Shown here: positions 7,076 to 15,261 of the stretch, piece after piece
Layout: the number at the start of each line of letters is the position of its first letter
Numbering within the stretch: position 1 is the first letter of the stretch
Made by a program: the position numbers and the translations under genes
Assembly (NCBI GenBank): GCA_001801105.1
Contig: MGWS01000032.1
Location: 3,056 to 23,104 of the forward strand
Source of the DNA: Gallionellales bacterium GWA2_60_18
GTDB taxonomy: Bacteria > Pseudomonadota > Gammaproteobacteria > Burkholderiales > Gallionellaceae
Direction: 5' to 3'
DNA length: 20,049 bases
The notes under the pieces: generated by a model
The model's input: only the letters and a program-made list of their open reading frames with translations
Databases searched by the model: none
What the model was told of the DNA's origin: nothing

Positions 7076-8704
7076 TCAGATTGAAACCGCCGTGAAGCCG
7101 ACGCGTTCGTAATCCAGGCCGTGCTCCACGCTGAACCCCATCTTGATCAGCTGTTTTTCCAGATTGGCATGCAACACCTCGACCACGCGGTTGGGCTGGA
7201 AATAGTCGCGCGGAACGACCAGGCTGGGCGGGGTGTTGAGCGCCGGCACGGCGTGCAACAGGAAGGCCGGGACGTATTTGTCCGGCACCGTGAGGTTGAC
7301 GCCGGTCGCCTTGATGCTCACCGCCTCGGCCTGACCCTGCAGGTAACGCACGCCGATCTGCAATTGTCCGGCGCGCGTGACGTTCGCCCAGGCCGTGATG
7401 CCCAGCATGAAGGTCGCCGCATCGCTGGGGCGCAGGGCGATCAGCTGGTTGTAGCCCAGGCGTCCGCCGAAGGTATCCGCGCGCGTGAGCCGCGCGCCCA
7501 TGATGCTTTCGTTGTCGAGATGCCAAGTCTCCAGCGGGAAACCCATTTCGAGCAGTTCCTTGTTGTGCGCATCCTGCAGCACCTGGCCAAAAGTCTCGAT
7601 CTGCCGCCGCGCCGCGCTGCCTACTGACGTCTCCGGTGCGGGTTGTTTGAACGGCCTGCCGGACAGGTGCGCGTAGATGCTTTCCGGCTTGTAGCAGAGT
7701 TGCGCCTGCTGGGCGACCGGTTTGCGCTCGGTGGCGCGCGTGTTGCGGTCTTCGCACCAGCACTGGTGCAGGAAAGACAGGAACTCGATGCAGTCGTTGC
7801 TGGTGCTGTGGTCGCTCAGGTTGGCCTGGCGCGGGGTCTGGCCCTGCTGCAGCAGGATGGTCTTGACGCGCAGCAGCTTGGACAGCGGCACCATGGCCAG
7901 GTAGCGCATGGTTTCGTTATGGGTGACGGTCTTGACGGGTTGCAGCCCGCGCTTGCTGGCCAGGTCGATGGCGAGCGGCAGGGCGTCCCCCTTGCTGACG
8001 GTGTAGCTGCGCTCCACCGTGACCGTATTGCACCATTGCGCCAGCCAGCGATCCAGCAGATGCAACTGGGTGCGGGTCAGCTCGGCGGGACGCGCATAGC
8101 AGGCGAGCAGGGATTTGACATAGACGCCGAGGCAACTGCTGCGCGGCTGGATGGCGCTGAGCGGATCGGGTACCTCGGCCTGGTGCAGGCCGTGTTCTTC
8201 GGCAAAGGCATACAATTCATGCAACTGGTGCCACAGCTTGGCATCGAACTCGTAGCCGGTGCGCAGATGCTCGAATATCTCCAGGCCGCTGTACAGCAGG
8301 CAGCGCTGGCACAGCAAGGCCCCATGCCTGGCGAGTTGCTTGTCGCCGGCCATATAGCCTTGCAGGCAGCGCTGATAGCCCAGCACCATCGCCTGCCACA
8401 ACTGCACCAGCGCGACGAACACCATCAGCTCGCTCTCGTTCAGCGGCAGCGGCTTGGCGATGAGTTTCTTGGCGTAATCGTCCTGCACATAGCCGACGGT
8501 CTCGCGCAGCAGTTCCAGCGTGTCAAGCCGCTCCTGGCCACGCATCGGATAGCGGTTGAGTTCATTGATCTGGGTGAGCAACAGGCTGTGCGCCAGCTGC
8601 AGATTGGTCAGTTGCAATTGCCCCAGCCATTGCGCGCAACTGGCCGCATCCTTGCAGAACGGATTGGCGCGGTCGTCGGTGGGTTCGAGCGGCAGGGTCA
8701 GCAT
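7076..8704 (-). CDS. Conserved betaproteobacterial protein of unknown function, possible C-terminal PilZ-like domain
   Basis: A 542-residue cytoplasmic-looking protein with no signal peptide or membrane helix. The N-terminal part (about 1-250) is Leu/Gln/His-rich and helical, with patterns such as CAQWLGQLQLTNLQLAHSLL and GQERLDTLELLRETVGYVQ. I associate this type with a beta-proteobacterial family of unassigned function. The C-terminal part is predicted beta-rich: HLDNESIMGARL at about 393-404 followed by LGITAWANVTRAGQLQIGV resembles the D/N-x-S-x-x-G motif and barrel strands of PilZ domains, but no clear RxxxR motif was found, so c-di-GMP binding is speculative. The ATG at 8704 is preferred to 8746 because the added residues look unlike protein; no good ribosome binding site is seen for either. 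It is transcribed like the oxidoreductase upstream (115 bp gap). Confidence 0.75.
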   Translation of the reverse strand: MLTLPLEPTDDRANPFCKDAASCAQWLGQLQLTNLQLAHSLLLTQINELNRYPMRGQERLDTLELLRETVGYVQDDYAKKLIAKPLPLNESELMVFVALVQLWQAMVLGYQRCLQGYMAGDKQLARHGALLCQRCLLYSGLEIFEHLRTGYEFDAKLWHQLHELYAFAEEHGLHQAEVPDPLSAIQPRSSCLGVYVKSLLACYARPAELTRTQLHLLDRWLAQWCNTVTVERSYTVSKGDALPLAIDLASKRGLQPVKTVTHNETMRYLAMVPLSKLLRVKTILLQQGQTPRQANLSDHSTSNDCIEFLSFLHQCWCEDRNTRATERKPVAQQAQLCYKPESIYAHLSGRPFKQPAPETSVGSAARRQIETFGQVLQDAHNKELLEMGFPLETWHLDNESIMGARLTRADTFGGRLGYNQLIALRPSDAATFMLGITAWANVTRAGQLQIGVRYLQGQAEAVSIKATGVNLTVPDKYVPAFLLHAVPALNTPPSLVVPRDYFQPNRVVEVLHANLEKQLIKMGFSVEHGLDYERVGFTAVSI

Positions 8705-8717
8705 GTTTGTTGTTTTG

Positions 8718-8734
8718 AGTATCAGCCCGATACT
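8718..8734. promoter_or_regulatory. Short palindrome upstream of the unknown 542-residue protein
   Basis: AGTATCAGCCCGATACT is a perfect 6-bp inverted repeat with a 5-bp centre, 14 bases upstream of the chosen start codon at 8704. Its size and place fit an operator or an mRNA leader hairpin. No partner regulator is seen. Confidence 0.3.
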
Positions 8735-8819
8735 TCCATGAGGCATGCCCGCCCGTCAAGCGGCGGCAGCGTGAAGGATGGCGAGCCAGTGCCAAGCGCT
8801 GACCGAATGTCGTGCCTGC

Positions 8820-11800
8820 TCATAGCAGCACCCTCTCGATGCTGCCGTCATTGGCCTTGGCCACATAATCGGCCAGCCAGTTCTCGCCGAGCAGATGCCG
8901 GGCCATCTCGATCACGACGTAGTCCGAGGTGGTATCGCTGTCGTCGTTGTAGCGCGACAGCCCTTGCTGGCAGGACGGGCAGGCAGTGAGTATCTTTACC
9001 TCGCCCGCGAAGCCGTCGGCGCGCAACAGGGCCGCACCCTTGCGCATCTCCTCTTCCTTGCGGAAGCGCACCTGGGTGGCGATGTGCGGCTGCGACATGC
9101 CGAAGGTGCCCGCCTCGCCGCAACAGCGCTCGTTCAATGCGACCGGCACGCCCATCAGCTCGTTCACCACTTTCAGCGGCGGATGGGTCTTTATCGGCGA
9201 GTGGCACGGGTCGTGGTACATGAATCGGGTGCCTTCCACGTCCTGAAGCCTTACCCCTTTCTCCAATAGATACTCATGGATGTCGAGCAGGCGGCATCCC
9301 GGGAATATCTTGTCGAACTGGTATTGCAGCAACTGGTCCATGCAGGTGCCGCACGACACGATCACTGTTTTGATATCCAGATAGTTCAGCGTGTTGGCGA
9401 CGCGGTGGAACAGCACGCGGTTGTCCATGGTGATTCTGCCGCCGATGTCTTCGCGCCCGGCAGAGGTCTGCGGATAGCCGCAGCACAGGTAACCGGGCGG
9501 CAGCACGGTGATCGCGCCGAGGTCGTACAGCATCGCCTGCGTTGCCAGGCTGACCTGGCTGAACAGGCGCTCCGAGCCGCAACCGGGGAAGTAGAACACC
9601 GCCTCGGCGTCTTCGCCGGCCTTGCGCGGGTCGCGGATCACCGGCACCACGGTAGCATCCTCGATGTCGAGCAGCGCGCGCGCAGTGCGGCTCGGCACCC
9701 CGGCGGGCAGCGGCTTGTTGATGAGGTGGATCACCTGCGCCTTGAGCGGCGGTTTGCCGACGGTGGCGGGCGGGTGGCGGGTCTGCTCGGTCAGTAGCCC
9801 TATGCCTTTGGCCATGCGGTACGCCATGCGCTGCCCGCGGTAGGCCCACTCGATCAGAACCTTGCGCACCAGCTTGATGGTGGCCGGGTCGGTGGCGTTG
9901 AGGAACAGCATCGAGGCGGCTGTCGCCGGATTGAACTTCTTCTTGCCCTGCTTGCGCAGGAAATTGCGCATCGCCACCGAGACGTCGCCGAAGTCGATAT
10001 CCACCGGGCAGGGCGCCTTGCATTTGTGGCACACCGTGCAGTGATCGGCGACATCGCCGAACTCGGCGAAGTGCGCGACGGAAATGCCGCGCCGGGTCTG
10101 TTCCTCATACAGGAACGCCTCGATCAGCAGCGAGGCGGCGAGGATCTTGTTGCGCGGCGAATACAGCAGGTTGGCGCGCGGCACATGGGTATTGCAGGCC
10201 GGCTTGCACTTGCCGCAACGCAGGCAATCCTTGATCGAATCGGAGATGTCGCCGAGCTCGCTCTGTTCCAGGATCAGGCTCTCCAGTTCCATCAGGTTGA
10301 AGCTGGGAGTATAGGCGCGCTCCAGATTGCTGCCGGGCAACAGCTTGCCCTTGTTGAAGCGCCCGTCCGGATCGATCCTCTGCTTGTAGGCGATGAAGGG
10401 GGCGATCTCCTGCTGTTCCAGGTAATCGAATTTGGTGATGCCGATGCCGTGCTCGCCGGAGATCACGCCGCCCAGGTCGCGCGTCAGCCGCATGATGCGG
10501 TCTACCGCGCCGTAGGCCTGCTGCAGCATGGCGTAGTCGTCCGAGTTGACCGGGATGTTGGTGTGCACGTTGCCGTCGCCCGCATGCATGTGCAGCGCGA
10601 CAAACACGCGGCTCTTCAGCACGCGGGCATGGATCGCCTCGCAGCGTTCGAGGATGGTTTGATAGGTGCGGCCACTGAACATCTGGCGCAGCGGCTCGCG
10701 CACCTCGCGCTTCCATGAGGCGCGCAGGGTATGGTCTTGCAGGGCGTGGAAGATAGAGCTGGTAGGCGGTAGCTCGTGGCTCGTAGCTTGAGGCGGGGTT
10801 GTGCTACCCGCTACCGGCAACCCGCTACAGGCTCCATCAAGATTCTCCAGCAACCAGGTCCAGCGGTTGCGCACCTCGGCGAGCAGTTGCTGTGCGTTCT
10901 GGCGACGGTTGCCCAGCAGTTCTTCATCGCCCAGTTGCGCATCGTCCTGGTAATAGAGCGGCAGTTCACCGACGAAAAACTCGTCCAGCGCATCCAGCAG
11001 TGCGAGTTTGTTGGAAAGCGACAGCTCGATGTTGATGCGCTCTATGCCGTCGCAATAATCGCCCATGCGCGGCAGCGGGATCACCACATCCTCGTTGACC
11101 TTGAACGCGTTGGTGTGGCGCGCGATGGCGGCGGTGCGCGCGCGGTCGAGCCAGAACTTCTTGCGCGCCTCGGCGGATACGGCGATGAAGCCTTCGCCGT
11201 GGCGCAGGTTGGCCAGCCGCACGATCTCCGAAGCGGCAGCGGCGACAGCGTCCGCATCGTCGCCGGCCACGTCCGCGACCAGCACCATCTTCGGGCGCGT
11301 GCCGCGTCTGGACTTGGTGGCATAGCCCACCGCCTTGAGATAGCGCTCGTCCAGATGTTCCAGCCCGGCGAGGAACACCGGGGAGGCGAAAGATGATTTG
11401 TTGTCAAATAATCCGGTGATCTCCACGATGGCGGGCACCGCCTCGCGTACCTGGCCGAAGAACTCCAGGCACACCGTGCGGGTGTGCGCGTGGGCGCGGT
11501 GCAGGACGAAGCGCGCCGAGGTGATGATGCCGTCGCAGCCCTCCTTCTGGATGCCGGGCAGGCCGGATAGGAACTTGTCGGTGACGTCCTTGCCCAGCCC
11601 GGCCTTGCGGAACGCGTTGCCGGGGATGGACAGGATCTCGGGTTCGCCGGCCGGTTGCCGGCACGCCGCATCGTGATAGCGCGCGATGCGGAACTTCGCG
11701 CTCTCCGCATCGTGGATCTTGCCGAGGTTGTGCTCCAGACGCTCGACCAGCATCCACAGGCCGTCCGGGGTCACCATCTTCCACGAGGCCAGATTGTCCA

Positions 11801-12707
11801 GCGCGGTGCCCCACAGCACGGCTTTCTTGCCGCCGGCGTTCATCGCCACGTTGCCGCCGATGCAGGAGGCGTCGGCCGAGGTGGGGTCGACCGCGAACAC
11901 CAGTCCGTTATCGTCGGCGGCCTCCATCACCCGCCGCGTCACCACGCCCGCGCCGCAATGGATGGTGGCATAGGACTCGTGCAGCCCAGGCAACGTCAGC
12001 CGCTCGACCGGCGACAGGGCATCCAGTTTTTCGGTGTTGATCACGGCGGAATAGCGGTCGAGCGGAATGGCCCCGCCGGTATAGCCGGTGCCGCCGCCGC
12101 GCGGGATGATGGTCAGGCCGAGTTCGATACAGGCGCGCACCAGCGGTGCGACCTCGTCCTCGGCGTCCGGCGTCAGCACCACGAACGGATATTCCACGCG
12201 CCAGTCGGTCGCGTCCGTCACGTGCGACACGCGTGCCAGCCCGTCGAACTGGATATTGTCGCGGCGGGTGATGCGGCCCAGCACGCGCAACGCGCGCCTG
12301 CGTAACTGCAGGGTATGCTCGAATTCGTCGGCGAAGCGGTGGACTGCCGCGCTGGCCAGTTCGAGCAGGCGCTTTACCGCGTCGTTATGACTTTCCCTGG
12401 TATCGGACACGTCTTCGGCGGCCACGCGCCGTGCCTCGATGGCGTTCAGGCGGTGATGCAGCGCGCCGATCAGCGCCTCGCGCCGCTTGCGGTTGGCGAG
12501 CAGGTCATCTTCCAGATACGGGTTGCGTATCAGCACCCAGATATCGCCCAGCACCTCGTACAGCATCTGCGCCGAGCGACCGGTGCGGCGTTGTTCGCGC
12601 AGCGTGTTGATGATGTCCCACGCTTCAGCACCGAGGATGCGCAAGATGATCTCGCGGTCGGAGAATGACGTGTAATTGTATGGGATTTCGCGGAGCCGAG
12701 CGTTCAT
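8820..12707 (-). CDS. Fused FAD-linked oxidase / 4Fe-4S / CCG-domain oxidoreductase (DUF3683 type)
   Basis: A 1295-residue fusion of a GlcD-like flavoprotein and a GlcF-like iron-sulfur subunit, expected to oxidise a 2-hydroxyacid (D-lactate, glycolate or D-2-hydroxyglutarate class) and pass electrons to a membrane carrier; the substrate is not determinable here. In order: an N-terminal DUF3683-like region (1-170); a PCMH-type FAD domain with [17 protein letters not shown] (about 200) and [15 protein letters not shown]; a FAD-oxidase C-terminal domain with [12 protein letters not shown] (about 705) and [15 protein letters not shown]; two 4Fe-4S motifs, [11 protein letters not shown] (about 826) and [12 protein letters not shown] (about 893); then CCG-type segments [28 protein letters not shown] and ACPSCQ. 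All expected cysteines are present. Residues about 624-650 are encoded by repeat-like DNA inserted in frame. The start follows AAGG at nine bases and fits family N-termini. Confidence 0.9.
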   Translation of the reverse strand: MNARLREIPYNYTSFSDREIILRILGAEAWDIINTLREQRRTGRSAQMLYEVLGDIWVLIRNPYLEDDLLANRKRREALIGALHHRLNAIEARRVAAEDVSDTRESHNDAVKRLLELASAAVHRFADEFEHTLQLRRRALRVLGRITRRDNIQFDGLARVSHVTDATDWRVEYPFVVLTPDAEDEVAPLVRACIELGLTIIPRGGGTGYTGGAIPLDRYSAVINTEKLDALSPVERLTLPGLHESYATIHCGAGVVTRRVMEAADDNGLVFAVDPTSADASCIGGNVAMNAGGKKAVLWGTALDNLASWKMVTPDGLWMLVERLEHNLGKIHDAESAKFRIARYHDAACRQPAGEPEILSIPGNAFRKAGLGKDVTDKFLSGLPGIQKEGCDGIITSARFVLHRAHAHTRTVCLEFFGQVREAVPAIVEITGLFDNKSSFASPVFLAGLEHLDERYLKAVGYATKSRRGTRPKMVLVADVAGDDADAVAAAASEIVRLANLRHGEGFIAVSAEARKKFWLDRARTAAIARHTNAFKVNEDVVIPLPRMGDYCDGIERINIELSLSNKLALLDALDEFFVGELPLYYQDDAQLGDEELLGNRRQNAQQLLAEVRNRWTWLLENLDGACSGLPVAGSTTPPQATSHELPPTSSIFHALQDHTLRASWKREVREPLRQMFSGRTYQTILERCEAIHARVLKSRVFVALHMHAGDGNVHTNIPVNSDDYAMLQQAYGAVDRIMRLTRDLGGVISGEHGIGITKFDYLEQQEIAPFIAYKQRIDPDGRFNKGKLLPGSNLERAYTPSFNLMELESLILEQSELGDISDSIKDCLRCGKCKPACNTHVPRANLLYSPRNKILAASLLIEAFLYEEQTRRGISVAHFAEFGDVADHCTVCHKCKAPCPVDIDFGDVSVAMRNFLRKQGKKKFNPATAASMLFLNATDPATIKLVRKVLIEWAYRGQRMAYRMAKGIGLLTEQTRHPPATVGKPPLKAQVIHLINKPLPAGVPSRTARALLDIEDATVVPVIRDPRKAGEDAEAVFYFPGCGSERLFSQVSLATQAMLYDLGAITVLPPGYLCCGYPQTSAGREDIGGRITMDNRVLFHRVANTLNYLDIKTVIVSCGTCMDQLLQYQFDKIFPGCRLLDIHEYLLEKGVRLQDVEGTRFMYHDPCHSPIKTHPPLKVVNELMGVPVALNERCCGEAGTFGMSQPHIATQVRFRKEEEMRKGAALLRADGFAGEVKILTACPSCQQGLSRYNDDSDTTSDYVVIEMARHLLGENWLADYVAKANDGSIERVLL
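10758..10836 (-). repeat. Repeat-like tract inserted in frame inside the oxidoreductase gene
   Basis: The tract is made of short repeated words: GTAGCGGGTTGCC/GGTAGCGGGTAGC on the coding strand, and GCTACGAGCCACGAGCTAC. GGTAGGCGGTAGC (10761-10773) and GCTACCCGCTACC (10803-10815) are inverted repeats matching at 11 of 13 positions. The encoded peptide, rich in Gly, Ser, Thr and Pro, falls between two conserved segments of the FAD-oxidase domain and looks like a flexible linker. The DNA resembles intergenic interspersed repeats more than coding sequence. Confidence 0.6.
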
Positions 12708-12734
12708 GCCGGTAGCCTTGGTTTCGGGGCGTTC

Positions 12735-12740
12735 ATTCTA
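12735..12740 (-). promoter_or_regulatory. Candidate -10 element for the fused oxidoreductase gene
   Basis: The minus strand reads TAGAAT here, 28 bases upstream of the oxidoreductase ATG at 12707, giving a leader of about 20 nt. The -35 region is not clear. It is back to back with the candidate thpR promoter, and both would use sequence around 12757-12765. Confidence 0.35.
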
Positions 12741-12759
12741 CCGTATCGCGCGCCATCGC

Positions 12760-12787
12760 TCGACCCCGACGGCGTTGCGGATAGAAT
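12760..12787 (+). promoter_or_regulatory. Candidate thpR promoter, possibly giving a leaderless mRNA
   Basis: TCGACC (12760-12765), a 16-bp spacer and TAGAAT (12782-12787) form a plausible sigma70 promoter. Transcription would begin at about 12793-12796, essentially at the ATG at 12795. No Shine-Dalgarno sequence precedes that ATG, which fits a leaderless transcript. Confidence 0.35.
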
Positions 12788-12794
12788 GTGCATC

Positions 12795-13331
12795 ATGAAA
12801 TCGGTGAACTCTTGCAACCGGGTGTTTTTCGCGCTCTGGCCGGATGACGCTGAGCGCGCCGCGCTGGCGGCGTGGCAGGAGCCGTTGCGCGAACTGTGCG
12901 GCGGGCGCGCGATGCGCCCCGATACGCTGCATACCACGCTGGTGTTCCTCGGCGAGATGCCCGTGCAGCGGCTGGAACCATTGCAGTTGGCGGCGCAGGA
13001 AGTGGCATTCGGGCCGTTCGAGCTGCGCTTCGACGGCGCGCGTTACTGGGGCCACAATCATGTCGTGTTCGCCGCGCCGGGTGCCGTTCCCGCAGCGCTG
13101 CATGCGCTGGTGCACAGTCTGGAACAGCGGCTGGCGGTGCACCGCTTCCGTTTCGAGCGGCGAATCTACAAACCCCATGTCACGCTGCTGCGCCATGCGC
13201 AATGGGGCGACACCCCCTTGCCGGAGCTGCCGCCCGCCGTCTGGCAGGCGCGGGATTTCGTGCTGGTGCGCTCGCTGCGCGACGAACAGGGCGCGCGCTA
13301 CGAAGTGCTGGCGAAATTTCCCGCCAAATGA
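12795..13331 (+). CDS. thpR: RNA 2',3'-cyclic phosphodiesterase (2H phosphoesterase family)
   Basis: A 178-residue member of the LigT/ThpR 2H family, which opens 2',3'-cyclic phosphates on RNA ends; some members also ligate tRNA halves in vitro. The two catalytic HxT motifs are intact: HTTLVFLG (H46, T48) and HVTLLR (H128, T130). The N-terminal NRVFFALWPDD is typical. The first ATG of the frame is at 12786, inside the likely -10 element, so the ATG at 12795 is preferred. It is transcribed divergently from the oxidoreductase and followed 83 bp later by a Cys-rich mini-protein gene in the same direction. Confidence 0.92.
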   Translation: MKSVNSCNRVFFALWPDDAERAALAAWQEPLRELCGGRAMRPDTLHTTLVFLGEMPVQRLEPLQLAAQEVAFGPFELRFDGARYWGHNHVVFAAPGAVPAALHALVHSLEQRLAVHRFRFERRIYKPHVTLLRHAQWGDTPLPELPPAVWQARDFVLVRSLRDEQGARYEVLAKFPAK

Positions 13332-13332
13332 T

Positions 13333-13386
13333 ATGGTTTTTCATGACCGATGGCCGGACCTGCTCCGGGATTGCAGCAAAAACCAT
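13333..13386 (+). other. Nested hairpin between thpR and the Cys-rich mini-protein gene
   Basis: ATGGTTTTT (13333-13341) and AAAAACCAT (13378-13386) are a perfect 9-bp inverted repeat. Within it CCGGA-CCTGC-TCCGG forms a second stem. The structure fills most of the 83-bp gap and ends 18 bases before the GGAGGA ribosome binding site of the next gene. It could be an mRNA leader structure or a processing site; the T-run is in the 5' arm, so it is not a standard terminator. Confidence 0.45.
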
Positions 13387-13414
13387 TACATCATCGGCAT
13401 GACTGGAGGAAGTA

Positions 13415-13606
13415 ATGAAACAGGCAAAACAGTCCAGTGCTCTGCGCCGGACGTGCGGCAATTGCGACTGGACGCTCAGGAGCAAGAGCGATGCGAATCA
13501 AGTGGTCTGTGTCGCGCATCTGAAGATCATGCCGGTCGATCATTCCGGCGAATGCGATCATTACCGTCAGACCGCAACCTGCTACCGGACGCAGCACAAA
13601 AAGTGA
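13415..13606 (+). CDS. Cysteine-rich mini-protein of unknown function
   Basis: A 63-residue basic protein with a strong ribosome binding site (GGAGGA at 13405-13410, four bases before ATG). It has five cysteines: TCGNC (C14, C17), C32, C47 and C56, plus several histidines (H35, H43, H49). The CxxC and spaced later Cys suggest a small zinc-ribbon-like or other metal-binding fold; there is no signal peptide. I do not recognise the family. It follows thpR in the same direction, separated by a hairpin, and could be co-transcribed. The stop codon lies in an inverted repeat shared with the convergent tcdA stop. Confidence 0.75.
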   Translation: MKQAKQSSALRRTCGNCDWTLRSKSDANQVVCVAHLKIMPVDHSGECDHYRQTATCYRTQHKK

Positions 13607-13623
13607 ACCCCGTTTCAGGTTCA
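13604..13623. repeat. Inverted repeat carrying both convergent stop codons
   Basis: TGAACC (13604-13609), an 8-nt loop and GGTTCA (13618-13623) form a 6-bp stem. The left arm begins with the TGA of the Cys-rich gene. The right arm, read on the other strand, begins with the TGA of tcdA. On the minus strand the sequence TTGAACCTG (13624-13616) matches the outer end of the 6870 inverted repeat. It may help terminate both convergent transcripts, although no T-tract is present. Confidence 0.5.
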
Positions 13624-14391
13624 ATCCTCCTGCCGGATTGTGATCCGCTCCAGGCATAGCGCCGCCGCGGCAAAACCCATCGCCGCCGTCACCGTCACCG
13701 CCGAACCATAACCCGCACAACTCAGGTCTCCCGTGGTGCAGCTCGTCCCTTTGCGCGCGGGTTGCTCCAGATACACGCAGACGGCGCCGAACTTGCCGTT
13801 CTTCCTCGGCAACAGGCGGTGTTCCTTGCGCAGCAAATTTCTCACCCGCGCCAGCAACGCATCGTGCGTCACCTGCCCGATGTCCGCCGCGCGCAGACTG
13901 AGCGGATCATCCTTCCCGCCTGCCGCGCCGCACACCACCAGCGGAATCTTGTTGTAGCGGGCATGCGCGATCAGGGCGGCTTTCACCCGCGCCTCGTCGC
14001 AGGCGTCGATGACGGCATCGAACGCGCCCGGGGCGATCAGTTGCGGCAGGTTCTCCAGCGTCAGGAAATCCTCGATGGCATGCACCCGGCAAGCGGGATT
14101 GATGTCGCGGATGCGCGCCTGTAGCGCCAGCACCTTGGCCTCGCCCAGCGTGCTGTCCAGCGCCTGGATCTGCCGGTTCACGTTGGACACGGCGATCTGG
14201 TCGAAGTCGATCAGCGTGAGGTTGCCGACGCCGCTGCGCGCCAGCGCCTCGACCGCCCAGGAACCGACTCCGCCCACCCCCACCACCGCCACGCGGCCGC
14301 GATGCAGCGCGATGCGGGCGCCCTCGCCATACAGGCGGTCGATGCCGCCGAAGCGGCGTTCATGGGTGTCGTCGAGTGGATGCAGAGGCAT
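13621..14391 (-). CDS. tcdA: tRNA threonylcarbamoyladenosine dehydratase
   Basis: A 256-residue E1-like ThiF/MoeB-family enzyme that uses ATP to cyclise t6A37 of tRNAs to ct6A. The N-terminal ERRFGGIDRLYGEG is typical of TcdA/CsdL. The nucleotide-binding loop is VVGVGGVGSWAVEALARSGV, followed by LIDFDQIAVSNVNRQIQA with the Asp and Arg used for adenylation, and the DACDEARVK and VCGAAGGKDDPL segments. A C-terminal hydrophobic patch (GSAVTVTAAMGFAAAAL) is seen in the family and may anchor it to the membrane. The ATG at 14391 lies four bases after the tatD stop, and upstream in-frame starts would run back into tatD. Translation coupled to tatD is likely. Confidence 0.93.
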   Translation of the reverse strand: MPLHPLDDTHERRFGGIDRLYGEGARIALHRGRVAVVGVGGVGSWAVEALARSGVGNLTLIDFDQIAVSNVNRQIQALDSTLGEAKVLALQARIRDINPACRVHAIEDFLTLENLPQLIAPGAFDAVIDACDEARVKAALIAHARYNKIPLVVCGAAGGKDDPLSLRAADIGQVTHDALLARVRNLLRKEHRLLPRKNGKFGAVCVYLEQPARKGTSCTTGDLSCAGYGSAVTVTAAMGFAAAALCLERITIRQED

Positions 14392-14395
14392 GGTG

Positions 14396-15172
14396 TCAGT
14401 CGGGCGCAAAGAGTCGTGGAAGCACGGATGATGCATTCTGTGTGGTGATGCGCGCAATCTCTTGCGGCGGTACACCGCGCAACTCCGCCAGCGTCTGCGC
14501 GATGCGCGGCAGGTATTCCGGCTTGTTCGGCGCGCCGCGCGGCAGGAATGCCGGAGGCAGGTCCGGCGCGTCGGTCTCCAGCACGATGGTCTCCAACGGC
14601 AGGGTCGCGGCGAGGTCGCGCAAGTGTGTGGCGCGCGGCCAGGTCATCGCGCCGCCGAAGCCGAGCTTGAAACCGAGCTTGATGAACTCCTCCGCCTGCC
14701 GGCGGCTGCCGTTGAAGGCATGGGCGATGCCGCCCCTCACCCTGTGCAGGCGCAGGTGCTTGAGGATGATGTCCTGCGCGCGGCGGATGTGCAGCAGCAC
14801 CGGCAGGTCGAACTCGCGTGCCAGCTTGAGTTGTTCGACGAAGAAGTGCTCCTGGCGCGCCTGCGCGTAATTGGCGATGAAGAAATCCATGCCGATCTCG
14901 CCGATCGCCACCGGGCGGTGGTCGCGCAGATAGTTGCGCAACACCGTCAGATCATCCGGCATGGCGCTGTCGACAAACATCGGATGGATGCCGTAGGCCG
15001 GCGCGCAGCCTGGGTGCAGCGCGCACAGCTTGCGCACGGCCTCGAAGTTGTTGCGATTCACCGCGGGCACGACGATGCGGTCCACGCCCGCTGCTGCGGC
15101 AGCGCGCACGATGTCGGCCTGCGCGCTGCCGAATTCGGCGGCGTCGAGATGGCAGTGGGTGTCTATTAACAT
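14396..15172 (-). CDS. TatD-family metal-dependent hydrolase / DNase
   Basis: A 258-residue TIM-barrel hydrolase of the TatD family, cytoplasmic two-metal nucleases implicated in DNA repair or processing. The metal and catalytic residues are all visible: HCHLD (H6, H8), GEIGMDF (E92), LLHIR (H128), HAFNG (H151) and ETDAP (D201). Length is normal. Bacteria often carry several paralogues (TatD, YcfH, YjjV) that cannot be separated by eye; the sequence reads most like YjjV, so no symbol is assigned. It is directly upstream of tcdA. A REP doublet separates it from the quinone reductase gene further upstream. Confidence 0.9.
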   Translation of the reverse strand: MLIDTHCHLDAAEFGSAQADIVRAAAAAGVDRIVVPAVNRNNFEAVRKLCALHPGCAPAYGIHPMFVDSAMPDDLTVLRNYLRDHRPVAIGEIGMDFFIANYAQARQEHFFVEQLKLAREFDLPVLLHIRRAQDIILKHLRLHRVRGGIAHAFNGSRRQAEEFIKLGFKLGFGGAMTWPRATHLRDLAATLPLETIVLETDAPDLPPAFLPRGAPNKPEYLPRIAQTLAELRGVPPQEIARITTQNASSVLPRLFAPD

Positions 15173-15191
15173 ATCGTTCCAATCTCATCGT

Positions 15192-15261
15192 TGTAGGAGC
15201 GGCGGCAGCCGCGAAAATACGGTAGCGCGGCGGGAATCTCGCGCCTTCCGGCGCTCCTACA
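15192..15261. repeat. REPIN-like doublet (two inverted REP sequences) between tatD and the quinone reductase gene
   Basis: TGTAGGAGCG (15192-15201) and CGCTCCTACA (15252-15261) are perfect inverted repeats. Each continues inward into its own small stem: GCGGC-A-GCCGC at 15202-15212, and GCGCC-TTCC-GGCGC at 15241-15254. Read from their outer ends, the two 23-nt halves differ at three positions, and two of those (11 and 18) are a compensated G-C to C-G swap. The pattern is like the GTAGGAGCG REP family of gammaproteobacteria, usually mobilised by a RAYT transposase encoded elsewhere. The right half overlaps the end of the quinone reductase gene and supplies its TAG stop. Confidence 0.8.

Noticed and set aside
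7643..8989. A 448-codon open frame on the + strand opposite the unknown protein and the oxidoreductase end.
   Set aside because: It is antisense to two frames with clear protein-like or motif-bearing sequence; long antisense frames are expected in GC-rich DNA and its translation shows no domain.
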